From Curtobacterium sp. PhB115 (GTDB lineage Bacteria; Actinomycetota; Actinomycetes; Actinomycetales; Microbacteriaceae): DNA of 64,000 bases. A program made the translations under genes and the position numbers. The DNA is taken from NCBI RefSeq assembly GCF_003752025.1, contig NZ_RJKR01000005.1:968241-1032240 (forward strand), read 5' to 3'. Positions 51,445 through 59,729 of the stretch are shown here, one piece after another. Below the pieces are notes generated by a model. The model did not search any database. It saw only the letters and a list, made by a program, of their open reading frames with translations, and had not been told where the DNA came from. Each line of letters starts with the position of its first letter. Positions within the stretch are counted from its first letter, which is position 1.

Positions 51445-52023
51445 TCAGACCCGCGCGATGCCCGCCACGTGCCGGTCGAGCGTGTCGATCGCCCACGAGG
51501 CATCGCCGCCGGGGTCGAGCCGGACGATGTGCATCGCCAGCCCGTCCACCAGGGCGTGCAGCCGCCGCGTCTCGTACGGCACGTCGACGTCCCGCACCCC
51601 GATCGCATGGAGGATCCGCGCACACCACGCCCGCATCTCGTCGACGACCCGGTCGTGGAACGGCCGGAGCTCGGCGTCGGTCAGGGCCGCGGTCCCGAGG
51701 CCGAGGTAGACGTCGAGCTCGATCCGACGCTCCTCGTCGAGTGGCAGCAGCTCGAGCAGCACCGCGTGCGCGTACGCCGTCCCGCGGAGGTCCGTCGGCA
51801 CGGCATCCACCCGCGCCGCGGTGGCGTCGAAGACGAGCTCGAGGGCGTGCGACCGGACGCTCGCCTGGGTCGGGAACGTGTAGCGGACGGTGCTCGGCGG
51901 GAGCCCTGCCTCGGCCGCGACGTTCCGCACGCTGAGCGCGCCGAGGCCGTCGCGGGCGAGGACCCTGCACGCCGCCTCGGACACGGTGCGGCGCCGTCCC
52001 TCGATGTCCATGCTCCTCGCCAT
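51445..52023 (-). CDS. TetR family regulator of the SMR pair
   Basis: A 192-residue TetR protein: EGRRRTVSEAACRVLARDGLGALSVRNVAAEAGLPPSTVRYTFPTQ is the HTH (about residues 6-52), and the helical C-terminal domain has LDVYLGLGTAALTDAELRPFHDR. ATG 52023. It is divergent from two SMR exporter genes with 97 bp between and two operator-like palindromes in the gap, the classic drug-exporter repressor arrangement. Confidence 0.9.
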   Translation of the reverse strand: MARSMDIEGRRRTVSEAACRVLARDGLGALSVRNVAAEAGLPPSTVRYTFPTQASVRSHALELVFDATAARVDAVPTDLRGTAYAHAVLLELLPLDEERRIELDVYLGLGTAALTDAELRPFHDRVVDEMRAWCARILHAIGVRDVDVPYETRRLHALVDGLAMHIVRLDPGGDASWAIDTLDRHVAGIARV

Positions 52024-52033
52024 GCCGCCATAC

Positions 52034-52049
52034 TCGCACAGTCGTACCA
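52034..52049. promoter_or_regulatory. TetR operator-like site 1
   Basis: TCGCACAGTCGTACCA matches site 2 at 13 of 16 positions and lies 11 bp upstream of the tetR start, suited to autorepression. Confidence 0.6.
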
Positions 52050-52073
52050 AGTCGTGCTACCGTCGGAGTTGTT

Positions 52074-52091
52074 GTCGCACAGTCGTGCGAC
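52074..52091. promoter_or_regulatory. TetR operator-like site 2
   Basis: GTCGCAC-AGTC-GTGCGAC is a perfect inverted repeat with 7-bp arms, 30 bp before the first SMR start. A TACCGT hexamer at 52058-52063, between the two sites, is a candidate -10 for the SMR genes. Confidence 0.7.
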
Positions 52092-52120
52092 TACCGCACC
52101 ACACACGGAAGGACATCGTC

Positions 52121-52435
52121 ATGGCATGGGTCATCCTCGTGCTGAGCGGCGTGCTCGAAGCCGTCTGGGCCACCGCCCTCGGCGCCTCGAACGGCTTCAA
52201 GAAGGTCGTCCCGACGATCGTGTTCGTCGCAGGGATGGCACTCAGCATGGTCGGCCTCGCGTTCGCGATGAAGAGCATCCCGGTCGGCACGGCCTACGCG
52301 GTCTGGGTCGGGATCGGAGCCTCACTGACGGTGCTCGTCGCGATCCTCCGTCGGCAGGAAGCCGCATCGTTCACCCGACTGGCCCTGGTGTTCGGGCTCG
52401 TGGCCTGTGTCGTCGGCCTCAAGGTGGTGAGCTGA
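52121..52435 (+). CDS. SMR transporter subunit 1 (SugE/Gdx-like)
   Basis: A 104-residue four-helix small multidrug resistance protein. The essential Glu is in SGVLEAVWATAL (residue 13 or 14), and MKSIPVGTAYAVWVGIGA is nearly the SugE/Gdx signature, the subtype that exports guanidinium. ATG 52121 after GGAAGGA. One base separates its stop from the next SMR gene. Confidence 0.92.
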   Translation: MAWVILVLSGVLEAVWATALGASNGFKKVVPTIVFVAGMALSMVGLAFAMKSIPVGTAYAVWVGIGASLTVLVAILRRQEAASFTRLALVFGLVACVVGLKVVS

Positions 52436-52436
52436 G

Positions 52437-52790
52437 ATGGCGTGGATCGTCCTGTTCGTCAGTGCCGCACTCGAGACCGTGTGGGCGACCGCCCTCGGCG
52501 AGAGCAACGGCTTCACCGAGCTGGGCCCGACCCTGGTGTTCGCGGCGACCATCGTGGTGAGCCTCGGCGCGTTCGGCTACGTGCTGCGCCACATCCCGAT
52601 CAGCACGGCCTACGCGGTGTGGACCGGGACCGGGGCAGCACTCACGGTCCTCTGGGGCATGGCCACCGGCGCCGAACCCGTCACCGTGCTGCGCCTGCTG
52701 TTCATCGCCGGCATCGTCGGCTGCGTCGTCGGCCTCAAGCTCGTGCCGGCCCGCCCCGTCGTGGAACCAGCAGCCGAGCTCACGCGCTGA
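52437..52790 (+). CDS. SMR transporter subunit 2 (SugE/Gdx-like)
   Basis: A 117-residue SMR protein paralogous to the preceding one (SAALETVWATALGESNGFTELGP; RHIPISTAYAVWTGTGAALT). Paired SMR genes usually form an obligate heterodimer with opposite membrane topology. The C-terminal tail (RPVVEPAAELTR) is extra. No guanidine riboswitch was recognised upstream; control is by TetR instead. Confidence 0.92.
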   Translation: MAWIVLFVSAALETVWATALGESNGFTELGPTLVFAATIVVSLGAFGYVLRHIPISTAYAVWTGTGAALTVLWGMATGAEPVTVLRLLFIAGIVGCVVGLKLVPARPVVEPAAELTR

Positions 52791-52877
52791 GCGACAGCTC
52801 ACGCGCCGCCCACCCCGTGACCTGTCGCTGACCGCGAGAAGTGGGCCCAGGCCCGAGAACGCGCGCCGAGACAGCCA

Positions 52878-52909
52878 GGAGGCGCGGTGCCAGCTGGCAC
52901 CGCGCCTCC
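52878..52909. terminator. Perfect 32-bp palindrome (GGAGGCGCGG family)
   Basis: Sixteen-bp arms with core CAGCTG and no loop. It contains GGAGGCGCGGTGC as at 1852-1893, and the next 20 bp (complement of GCGCGACCACGAGCGG) are also shared with the flank of that element. Likely terminates the SMR operon. Confidence 0.75.
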
Positions 52910-52940
52910 CGTCCGCTCGTGGTCGCGCCCACCGCACATG

Positions 52941-52991
52941 GTGAGCAGAAATGGTCGGGTCACCTCACGGGACCCGACCATTCCTGCTCAC
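52941..52991. repeat. 51-bp inverted-repeat element, copy A
   Basis: Twenty-bp arms (GTGAGCAGAAATGGTCGGGT and a complement with one mismatch) flank an 11-bp centre. The same element, 51 bp long and followed by CGAAG, occurs at 61447-61497. It sits between convergent SMR and LLM genes. Confidence 0.88.
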
Positions 52992-53046
52992 GAAGCGAGC
53001 GCTGCGAGCGCCACCCACGCTGCGAGCGCCACCAGCCCTGCGCGCG

Positions 53047-54186
53047 TCAGACGGACGCGCCCGTCCACTCGTCCTCGGCGGCGACGTGGTCACTGCCGAC
53101 CGTGCCGGCCGCCATCGCCGCAGCCACACGCGAGGCGTGCGACGGCGGGTTCGACGGCACACCTTCAGGGCGACCCTCGTCGTTCAGCTTCCGGAGCGCC
53201 GGCACGATGTCCTCGGCGAGGATGTCGATCTGCTCGAGGACCGTCTTGAGCGGCAGCCCGGCGTGGTCGACCAGGAACAGCTGGCGCTGGTAGTGGCCGA
53301 CGTGGTCCTTCATCGCGGCGTACCGGTCGATGACCTGCTGCGGCGACCCCACGGTGAGCGGGGTCTGGGTGGTGAAGTCCTCCATCGAGGGGCCGTGACC
53401 GTAGACCGGGGCGTTGTCGAAGTAGGGCCGGAACTCGTTGATCGCGTCCTGCGAGTTCTTCCGCGCGAAGAACTGTCCGCCGAGGCCGACGATCGCCTGG
53501 TCGGCACGGCCGTGTCCGTAGTGCTCGAAGCGCTGACGGTAGAGGCCCACCATCTGCTCGGTGTGCTGGATCGGCCAGAAGATGTTGTTGTGGAAGAAGC
53601 CGTCACCGTAGTACGCGGCCTGCTCGGCGATCTCCGGCGTGCGGATCGAGCCGTGCCAGACGAACGGTGCGACGCCGTCGAGCGGGCGCGGGGTGGAGGT
53701 GAAGCCCTGCAGCGGCGTGCGGAACTTGCCCTGCCAGTTCACGACGTCGTTCTCCCAGAGCTGGCGGAGGAGCGCGTAGTTCTCGATCGCCAGGTTGACG
53801 CCCTGGCGGATGTCCTGCCCGAACCACGGGTAGACCGGGCCGGTGTTGCCGCGGCCCATCATGAGGTCCATCCGGCCGTCGGAGATGACCTGGAGCATCG
53901 CGTACTCCTCGGCGATGCGCACCGGGTCGTTCGTGGTGATGAGCGTCGTCGACGTCGAGAGCGTGATGTTCTTCGTCTTCGCCGCGAGGTACGCGAGCAT
54001 CGTTGTCGGCGACGAGGCGACGAACGGCGGGTTGTGGTGCTCACCGGTCGCGAAGACGTCGAGGCCGGCCTGGTCCGCGTGCTCGGCGATCGTGAGGATG
54101 TCCCGGACGCGCTGGGTGTCGTCCGGCGTGGTGCCGGTCGTGGGGTCGGTCGTGACGTCACTGACCGTGAAGATGCCGAACTGCAT
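53047..54186 (-). CDS. LLM-class flavin-dependent oxidoreductase
   Basis: A 379-residue luciferase-like monooxygenase using FMNH2 or F420. TIAEHADQAGLDVFATGEHHNPPF and ISDGRMDLMMGRGNTG are family blocks, and GSPQQVIDRYAAM near the C-terminus is the usual cofactor loop. ATG 54186 (MQFGIFTV) follows AAAGGCGG. A perfect palindrome at 54208-54225 lies just upstream and probably controls it. Substrate unknown; a redox-stress or aldehyde/alkane role is possible. Confidence 0.9.
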   Translation of the reverse strand: MQFGIFTVSDVTTDPTTGTTPDDTQRVRDILTIAEHADQAGLDVFATGEHHNPPFVASSPTTMLAYLAAKTKNITLSTSTTLITTNDPVRIAEEYAMLQVISDGRMDLMMGRGNTGPVYPWFGQDIRQGVNLAIENYALLRQLWENDVVNWQGKFRTPLQGFTSTPRPLDGVAPFVWHGSIRTPEIAEQAAYYGDGFFHNNIFWPIQHTEQMVGLYRQRFEHYGHGRADQAIVGLGGQFFARKNSQDAINEFRPYFDNAPVYGHGPSMEDFTTQTPLTVGSPQQVIDRYAAMKDHVGHYQRQLFLVDHAGLPLKTVLEQIDILAEDIVPALRKLNDEGRPEGVPSNPPSHASRVAAAMAAGTVGSDHVAAEDEWTGASV

Positions 54187-54207
54187 GATGCGCCGCCTTT
54201 CGCGATA

Positions 54208-54225
54208 TCGATGCGTTTGCATCGA
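54208..54225. promoter_or_regulatory. Perfect palindromic operator upstream of the LLM gene
   Basis: TCGATGC-GTTT-GCATCGA, 7-bp arms, 22 bp before the ATG. Its A/T-rich context and position over the likely promoter suggest a MarR- or TetR-type site; no such regulator is adjacent. Confidence 0.65.
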
Positions 54226-54260
54226 CTTGCTGGGTACAACGTACCGCACGCGCTGGCATT

Positions 54261-54332
54261 CCCGCCAGGCCCCGTCGGCCTACGTCGGGTCTCCCGCCAG
54301 GCCCCGTCGGCCCGCGTCGGGTCTCCCGCCGG
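54261..54332. repeat. 32-bp tandem repeat, 2.25 copies
   Basis: Units at 54261-54292 and 54293-54324 differ by two bases; a partial third copy follows. It occupies the gap upstream of the LLM promoter and downstream of the PAP2 gene. Confidence 0.9.
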
Positions 54333-54357
54333 CTTCCACCCTGCCTGGAGGCCCAGC

Positions 54358-55269
54358 TCAGCTCCCGCGCTCGGCCCGCGGTGGCAGCGTGGCCGGGTCG
54401 GTACGCGCGGCGTGGTGCATGCCGTCGAGGAACCAGACCACGGTGACCACGGCCAGGACGGTGGCACTCGAGGCCATCCGTCCGGCGACCAGGATCGCGG
54501 CGTGGTCGTGCGGGCCGTCGGTCGCGAGCCCGAGGACGAGCGCGGTGAGCCCGACCGCGAGCGTGACCCCGGTCGCGACGAGCAGCACGAGACTGACCAC
54601 CCGGCGCGGAGCCCGTCGGCCGTCACGGTCGCCACGGAGACCGCGGTCCACCCGGGGCCCGAGCGCCCGGACTGCTCCGAGCCAGAACACCGCGATCGCG
54701 CAGGCGCCGACGATGTCGCTCACCCGGTGCCAGCCGTAGACCACCGTCTGGTTCGCCACGAACACGGCGTAGACGGCACCGACCACGGTGACCACTGGCC
54801 GGAACCGCCTCGGCGTGACCATGAGGACCGCGAACAGCGCAGCGAGCGCGATGGTCGCGTGCCCGGACGGGAACGAGTTCGGGGTCGTCGACTGAGCGAT
54901 CTCCGGGCGCACGGCGATACGCTTGAGGAGCGTCGAGGTGGCCGCCGACGCGAGCAGCACCACACCCGCGCCGAGCCCCACCGCGAGCCGTCGTCTGGCG
55001 AACGCCACCGCGACGATCACGACCACGAGCAACAGGATCACCGGCACCGAGATGACGTTGAGGGCAGTGTCCGAGCTGAACAGATCGGACTCCCGGACCC
55101 CGCCGAGCGCGGCGTCCTCGACCCGCTGCCCCACCGGCGTCAGCACCGCGGCCGCGTAGACGAGAGGCACGATCACGAACCCCAGAGCCGACAGCACAGC
55201 CCACCGCACCCTGCGCGAGACACTCGGTCCACGCGACTCCGGGGCGCTGCGCTCGGGTGTCAAGGTCAC
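54358..55269 (-). CDS. PAP2-superfamily membrane phosphatase
   Basis: A 303-residue membrane protein with the PAP2 phosphatase triad: KRIAVRPE (C1), PSGHA (C2) and YGWHRVSDIVGA (C3, catalytic His with Asp). About eight hydrophobic segments. Such enzymes dephosphorylate lipid or polyprenyl phosphates. GTG 55269 is chosen because GAGGAGG lies nine bases upstream; the open frame before it lacks family character. Confidence 0.87.
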   Translation of the reverse strand: MTLTPERSAPESRGPSVSRRVRWAVLSALGFVIVPLVYAAAVLTPVGQRVEDAALGGVRESDLFSSDTALNVISVPVILLLVVVIVAVAFARRRLAVGLGAGVVLLASAATSTLLKRIAVRPEIAQSTTPNSFPSGHATIALAALFAVLMVTPRRFRPVVTVVGAVYAVFVANQTVVYGWHRVSDIVGACAIAVFWLGAVRALGPRVDRGLRGDRDGRRAPRRVVSLVLLVATGVTLAVGLTALVLGLATDGPHDHAAILVAGRMASSATVLAVVTVVWFLDGMHHAARTDPATLPPRAERGS

Positions 55270-55510
55270 CGGGCTGGTCCTCCTCGGGGTGGTCGTGGTG
55301 GGTCTCGTCGCACGTCTCGTGACGGCGCTGCGATTCGGTCGGTCGGGGTCCGACACGATACCGTTGGAACACCGGCCGGAGGCTGGGAACCGCGGCACGA
55401 TCGCCCGCGTGTTCGCCGCCGGACCGATCGGATCGGCGGGTGCCACCGGACGGTCAGGCACCGCCGGACCGACGCACACCGCGTCGGCAGTGTACGAGGA
55501 GGAAACCGAA

Positions 55511-55957
55511 GTGGCCATCAAGGAACCGAGCATCACCGCTTCGCCGAACCGCGCACTCGCGCTCACGGTCGGCAGTGTCCTCGCACTCTGGGGCATCCTC
55601 GGCTTCTTCTTCGCCGCCGACGGTGACCCGGGCTTCTTCAACCGCCAGGGCGGCATGCTCTGGAACGCGTTCGGGGTCAACCCGGCGCTCTGCTTCATCT
55701 GGGTGCTGCTCGCCGTCGCCCTGCTCATCGCCGGACTCGGCACCACGATCGCATCGCGGAGCGCCAACGTCGTCGTCGGGGCCCTCCTCGTCGTCTTCGC
55801 GGTGTACGGCTTCGTGTTCGTGAACACCTCGGCCAACGTCTTCGCGCTGAACACCACCGACAACGTGTTCCACGCGATCGTCGGTGTGGTCCTGCTGCTC
55901 ACCGCGGTCGGTGCCGACAAGGAGAACCTCGCCGCGCTGCGTGCGGCGCGCGCCTGA
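55511..55957 (+). CDS. DUF4383-type four-helix membrane protein
   Basis: A 148-residue protein with four hydrophobic helices and the DUF4383 pattern SPNRALALTVGSVLALWGILGF, NPALCFIWVLLAVALLIAG and TDNVFHAIVGVVLLLTA. Function unknown; common in actinobacteria and often stress-induced. GTG 55511 lies after GAGGAGGAAA. A terminator follows at 55971. Confidence 0.85.
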   Translation: MAIKEPSITASPNRALALTVGSVLALWGILGFFFAADGDPGFFNRQGGMLWNAFGVNPALCFIWVLLAVALLIAGLGTTIASRSANVVVGALLVVFAVYGFVFVNTSANVFALNTTDNVFHAIVGVVLLLTAVGADKENLAALRAARA

Positions 55958-55970
55958 TCCACTGCTCCCC

Positions 55971-56003
55971 GACGCCCGTCTGCCGATCCGGCAGGCGGGC
56001 GTC
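55971..56003 (+). terminator. Hairpin terminator after the DUF4383 gene
   Basis: Fourteen-bp arms with one mismatch around loop GATCC, 13 bp past the stop. Confidence 0.8.
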
Positions 56004-56030
56004 GTCGTGTGTGCGTGGGCGGGGGTCCGG

Positions 56031-56121
56031 GGGTGGTCCGGCGGCGGGGTGGTCCGGCGGCGGGGTGGTCCGGCGGGTGTGTCGTCCGGCGGGTGTGTCG
56101 TCCGGCGGGTGTGTCGTCCGG
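56031..56121. repeat. 16-bp tandem repeat, about 5.7 copies
   Basis: Units of the form GGGTGGTCCGGCGGCG begin at 56031, 56047, 56063, 56079, 56095 and 56111; later copies drift to GTGTCGTCCGGCGGGT. No open frame of note uses it. It abuts the inverted repeat at 56119-56230. Confidence 0.9.
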
Positions 56122-56230
56122 TCACGACTCCCCGCTCAGGTCCGCCGGCCGGTCACGAACTGTCTGATGCGGAGTGTCCAGGCGACAACGAGTGACCACT
56201 CGGCGCAGGACCGACGGGGAGTCGTGACCG
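56119..56230. repeat. 112-bp element bounded by 16-bp perfect inverted repeats
   Basis: CGGTCACGACTCCCCG (56119-56134) and its exact complement (56215-56230) enclose 80 bp that contain nested GTCAC/GTGAC sites. It lies downstream of the helicase gene on the minus strand. It could be a large stem-loop or a small non-autonomous element; no target duplication was seen. Confidence 0.7.
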
Positions 56231-56312
56231 CTCGGCAGTGTGCGACCGGGCATGCAGGCGCGCGTGCCCGGCGGCGTGAGGCCGATGCGGACCCGACTGG
56301 CAGTCCGACGCG

Positions 56313-57623
56313 TCAGTCGTCGGTGGGGGCTGGCTTCGGGGCCTCGAGCTCGGTCGCCACGATGCGCGGCGCCTCGGACATGAAGCGCCGGACGTCGAGG
56401 TCCACGATGATGTCCTGCGGGCGCAGCGGCCTGGTGAGGTACAGCCCCTCGAGCGAGGTCAGCCGAGACAACGCCACGTAGGTCTGCCCGGCGCTGAACA
56501 CCCGGTTGCCGAGGTCCACCACGGCCCGGTCGTACGTGCTGCCCTGGGACTTGTGGATGGTCACCGCCCAGGCGAGCCGCAGCGGGAACTGCTGGAACTC
56601 GCCGACGGTGTCCTTCTTGAGTTCCTTCTTGTCGGCGTCGTAGGAGTACTTGAACTTCTCCCACACCGACGGCTGGACCTCGAACGACTCCCCGTCGACG
56701 TCGACCCACACGGTGTCGCGGATGGCCGTCACGACCCCGAGCGTGCCGTTCACCCAGCGTTGGTCGGCGTCGTTGCGCAGGAACATCACGTGCGCTCCGG
56801 GCTTCAGCTCGAGGGCTTCGTCCGCCGGGAAGTTGCGTCCACCGAAGTCCCCGTTGACGTCCGCCTTGGCGGTCTTCACCTTGCCGGGCAGCCGCTCGAG
56901 AGCAGCCTTGTTGATCCGGGACACGGTGTCGTTCCGGGTCGCCAGGGTGATGGCGTCGTCGGGCGAGGGACGAGCACCCGCCGTGTTCAGCTGATCTGCG
57001 ATCTCCGCGGTGACCCGGCCGTGACGGACCGCGGTGAGCATCGCGGCGAAGGCGTCGTCCCGCTGGCGGTGCACCGTGGCGAGCTCGATGATGTTCAGCT
57101 CCGCTTCGAGCCACACCTTCGCGTCGAAGAACCACATCGACCGGTAGTGGTCCGTGAAGTAGGCGCGCTCGTCGGCGTCGCCCGGCACCGGCGGCAGCTG
57201 GTACGGATCGCCGAACATGACGACCTGGACTCCGCCGAACGCCTCGAACTGCCGCCCGCGGGCCTTGCGCAGCGAGCGGTCCATGCCGTCGAGCAGGTCG
57301 GCGTTGACCATCGAGACCTCGTCGATGACCAGGGTGTCGATGGTGTTCAGGAGCTTGCGGGTGTCAGGACCCTGCCGGAGCTCGGCGTCGGCGATGAGGC
57401 CGATGGGCAACCGGAACAGGGAGTGGATCGTCTGGCCGCCGACGTTCAGCGCCGCGACCCCCGTCGGCGCGCAGATCACGACCTGCTTCTCGGTGTTCCA
57501 GGACAGGTGGTTGAGCAGCGTCGACTTGCCCGTGCCCGCGCGCCCGGTGATGAAGACGTGGTCGCGGGTGTGCTCGATGTACTCGAAGACCGCCCGCTGT
57601 TCGTCGCTCAGTTCGATGCTCAT
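56313..57623 (-). CDS. PIF1/RecD-like ATP-dependent DNA helicase
   Basis: A 436-residue superfamily 1B helicase. Walker A FITGRAGTGKSTLLNHL (residues 24-40), CAPTGVAALNVGGQTIHSLF, Walker B LVIDEVSMV, motif III FGDPYQLPPV and the C-terminal AVTIHKSQGSTYDRAVVDL with YVALSRLTSLEGLYLTRPL are all intact. It should unwind 5'-to-3' DNA, G-quadruplexes or R-loops. ATG 57623 overlaps the stop of a CopD-CtaG gene (ATGA), an unexpected partner. Confidence 0.92.
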   Translation of the reverse strand: MSIELSDEQRAVFEYIEHTRDHVFITGRAGTGKSTLLNHLSWNTEKQVVICAPTGVAALNVGGQTIHSLFRLPIGLIADAELRQGPDTRKLLNTIDTLVIDEVSMVNADLLDGMDRSLRKARGRQFEAFGGVQVVMFGDPYQLPPVPGDADERAYFTDHYRSMWFFDAKVWLEAELNIIELATVHRQRDDAFAAMLTAVRHGRVTAEIADQLNTAGARPSPDDAITLATRNDTVSRINKAALERLPGKVKTAKADVNGDFGGRNFPADEALELKPGAHVMFLRNDADQRWVNGTLGVVTAIRDTVWVDVDGESFEVQPSVWEKFKYSYDADKKELKKDTVGEFQQFPLRLAWAVTIHKSQGSTYDRAVVDLGNRVFSAGQTYVALSRLTSLEGLYLTRPLRPQDIIVDLDVRRFMSEAPRIVATELEAPKPAPTDD

Positions 57624-59536
57624 CGTGCGTCCCCCTCGAGCGTGCGGGCGGGCGATCCATCACGCCGGACCCGAACGAGCACCACGACGACGACCGCGAC
57701 GAGCAGCAGGACCCCGGCGGCGACGAGGACGAGCCCGCCTCGGGCCTGGTCGACGAGCGGGTCCGGCCCCCAGGTGCGGCCCATCGCGCCGAACCACGAC
57801 GCCTGCAGCAGCCCGAGGGGCCCGCGCATCGCGATGCCGAGCGACACCGCGCCGGCGGCGACGACGACGGCTCCGACGATGCGCACGAGTGCCGCCGCGC
57901 GGGTCGGGTGCTGCCGGCCGGCAGCGATCGGTGTGAAGAGCGTGGGCACGGCCAGGAGCCCGACGAGCAGGAAGCCCGCGTCGATGACGGTCCGCCCGGT
58001 GGAGTCGCTCACGGACCACCGCACGGCGTCTGTGGCGAAGAAGGCCCACCACATCGCCGCTGCGAGCAGGAACGCGGGGAAGGGCTGCGCCAGGTACCGG
58101 ACAGCCGGGTTGTCGACGAGCACCTCGGTCCACTCGCGCACCCCGGTGCTGTCGTCGTCGCGGGGGTGCACCGCTGCCCGGATGAGCACCACCGGCGCCG
58201 CGGCCCACACCAGCGCCGGGACGACCAGGCCGAGCAGCACGTGGGCGCCGATGTTCGCGGAGATGAGGAACCGGTCGTACTGGTGCAGCGAGCCCGAGGT
58301 GGCGACGACGAGCGACACGATCGCCAGGGCAGCTGCCACCGACCGGCGCACCGGCCAGTGGACCCCGTTCCGGCGCAGTCGCACGACGCCGGCGGTGTAG
58401 GTGGCGGCGACCAGGACGGCGGCCATCAGCCAGAACAGGTCGACGTTCCACTGCGTCAGCCAGCCCCACGCACCGGGCGCGTGCGGCAGCAGGTCGTCGG
58501 TCAAGAGTTCGGCGGGACTCGGATCGGTCGTCTTGCTCAGGGCGATCTGGTCGACCGGGGTCGCCGTCCGCCCGAGCGCTGCCGCGAACCCCGACGCGAC
58601 ACCCATCACCGCGAGCTCGACGACGATCAGGGTCCAGAACGGGCGGTGCCGTGCCGGAGCCTCGGACAGGGAGCGGATCGCACGCCGACGCTGCACCACA
58701 CCGAGCACCCCGATGGCCACGATCGCGCCGATCTTGACCAGCACGAGCGTGCCGTACGGGGTGAAGAGGTTGGACAGGGCACCGACGCGGATCTGCGCGG
58801 ACGCGATGCCCGACACCGCCACGAGCACGAAGCACCCGAGCGCGATGCTCGAGTACCGGGCGACCACGACGGCCAGCCGGTCACCGGGCAGGACACCGCG
58901 CAGGAGCACGAGCATGGTCAGCCCGCCGACCCAGAGCGCGGCGCCGACCAGGTGCAGCCCGAGCGCGGTCACCGCGGCGTCGTGACTCGCGGTGCCGGCG
59001 GCGTGGCCCTGCTGCGCGAGCGGGATGAGCCCGATCATCGAGACCCCGGCGGTCAGGGCGACCATGCCGCGGGACCGCACGGCGAAGCACAGGACCGTGA
59101 CGGCGGCGGCGACCAGGACGGTCACCAACCAGGCGAGCCCCAGGTCCGTGCCGGTGAGGAACACCCCCATCGACTGGCCGAACTGCTCGTCGATGCTGAT
59201 CGTCGAGCCGGCGACGCTGAGGAACGTGAAGAAGGTCGTGACGGCCGAGGACACCGTCCACACCCCGGCTGCGGCTGCTGCGACGTCGATCGCGCGGTTC
59301 CACTCGGGGCCCGACCGTGAGAGGCCGACGGTGGCCAGTGCGAGTCCGCCGATCGTCGCGGCGGCGGACAGGTCGACGACGAGTCGCGCGATCGGCAGGC
59401 CGAACCGGACGGCGGGGCCCGGGTCAGCGATGAGCGCTGCGTCCGCGCCGCCGCCGATGACGAGTGCCGTGAGCAGCGCCACGAACCCGACGAGCAGGAG
59501 CACGGCGGGACCGGCGATGCGCGCGATCCGATTCAC
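57620..59536 (-). CDS. Second CopD-CtaG fusion membrane protein
   Basis: A 638-residue paralogue of the protein at 17433-19478, with the same order of CopD-like (GHAAGTASHDAAVTALGLHLVGAALWVGG) and CtaG-like halves (LTQWNVDLFWLMAAVLVAATY). In the CtaG half the His/Met-rich block HFSSHMLQHM of the first copy is replaced by SANIGAHVLLGL, leaving one His. It may therefore handle copper import rather than oxidase assembly, or have lost binding. GTG 59536 is the start; it is coupled to the helicase gene. Confidence 0.83.
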   Translation of the reverse strand: MNRIARIAGPAVLLLVGFVALLTALVIGGGADAALIADPGPAVRFGLPIARLVVDLSAAATIGGLALATVGLSRSGPEWNRAIDVAAAAAGVWTVSSAVTTFFTFLSVAGSTISIDEQFGQSMGVFLTGTDLGLAWLVTVLVAAAVTVLCFAVRSRGMVALTAGVSMIGLIPLAQQGHAAGTASHDAAVTALGLHLVGAALWVGGLTMLVLLRGVLPGDRLAVVVARYSSIALGCFVLVAVSGIASAQIRVGALSNLFTPYGTLVLVKIGAIVAIGVLGVVQRRRAIRSLSEAPARHRPFWTLIVVELAVMGVASGFAAALGRTATPVDQIALSKTTDPSPAELLTDDLLPHAPGAWGWLTQWNVDLFWLMAAVLVAATYTAGVVRLRRNGVHWPVRRSVAAALAIVSLVVATSGSLHQYDRFLISANIGAHVLLGLVVPALVWAAAPVVLIRAAVHPRDDDSTGVREWTEVLVDNPAVRYLAQPFPAFLLAAAMWWAFFATDAVRWSVSDSTGRTVIDAGFLLVGLLAVPTLFTPIAAGRQHPTRAAALVRIVGAVVVAAGAVSLGIAMRGPLGLLQASWFGAMGRTWGPDPLVDQARGGLVLVAAGVLLLVAVVVVVLVRVRRDGSPARTLEGDAR

Positions 59537-59729
59537 CCGTCAAGCCTAGGCGGTGCCCACCCGGCCACAGAATCGGGCGGGCCGATCTGTGGAAACCGGC
59601 ACGCGCCTCCAGGCCGACGACAGGGACGAGACCGACGCGACCCGCGCGCCGCACGAAGACCGACAAGACGCGACGCGACGCGACCCGACCCGACCCGGCC
59701 CGACAAGACCCGACCCCGGGAACGACGAA

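Noticed and set aside
51900..52130. Guanidine riboswitch before the SMR genes
   Set aside because: The gap is filled by TetR operators and a short leader; no guanidine-I, II or III motif was recognised.
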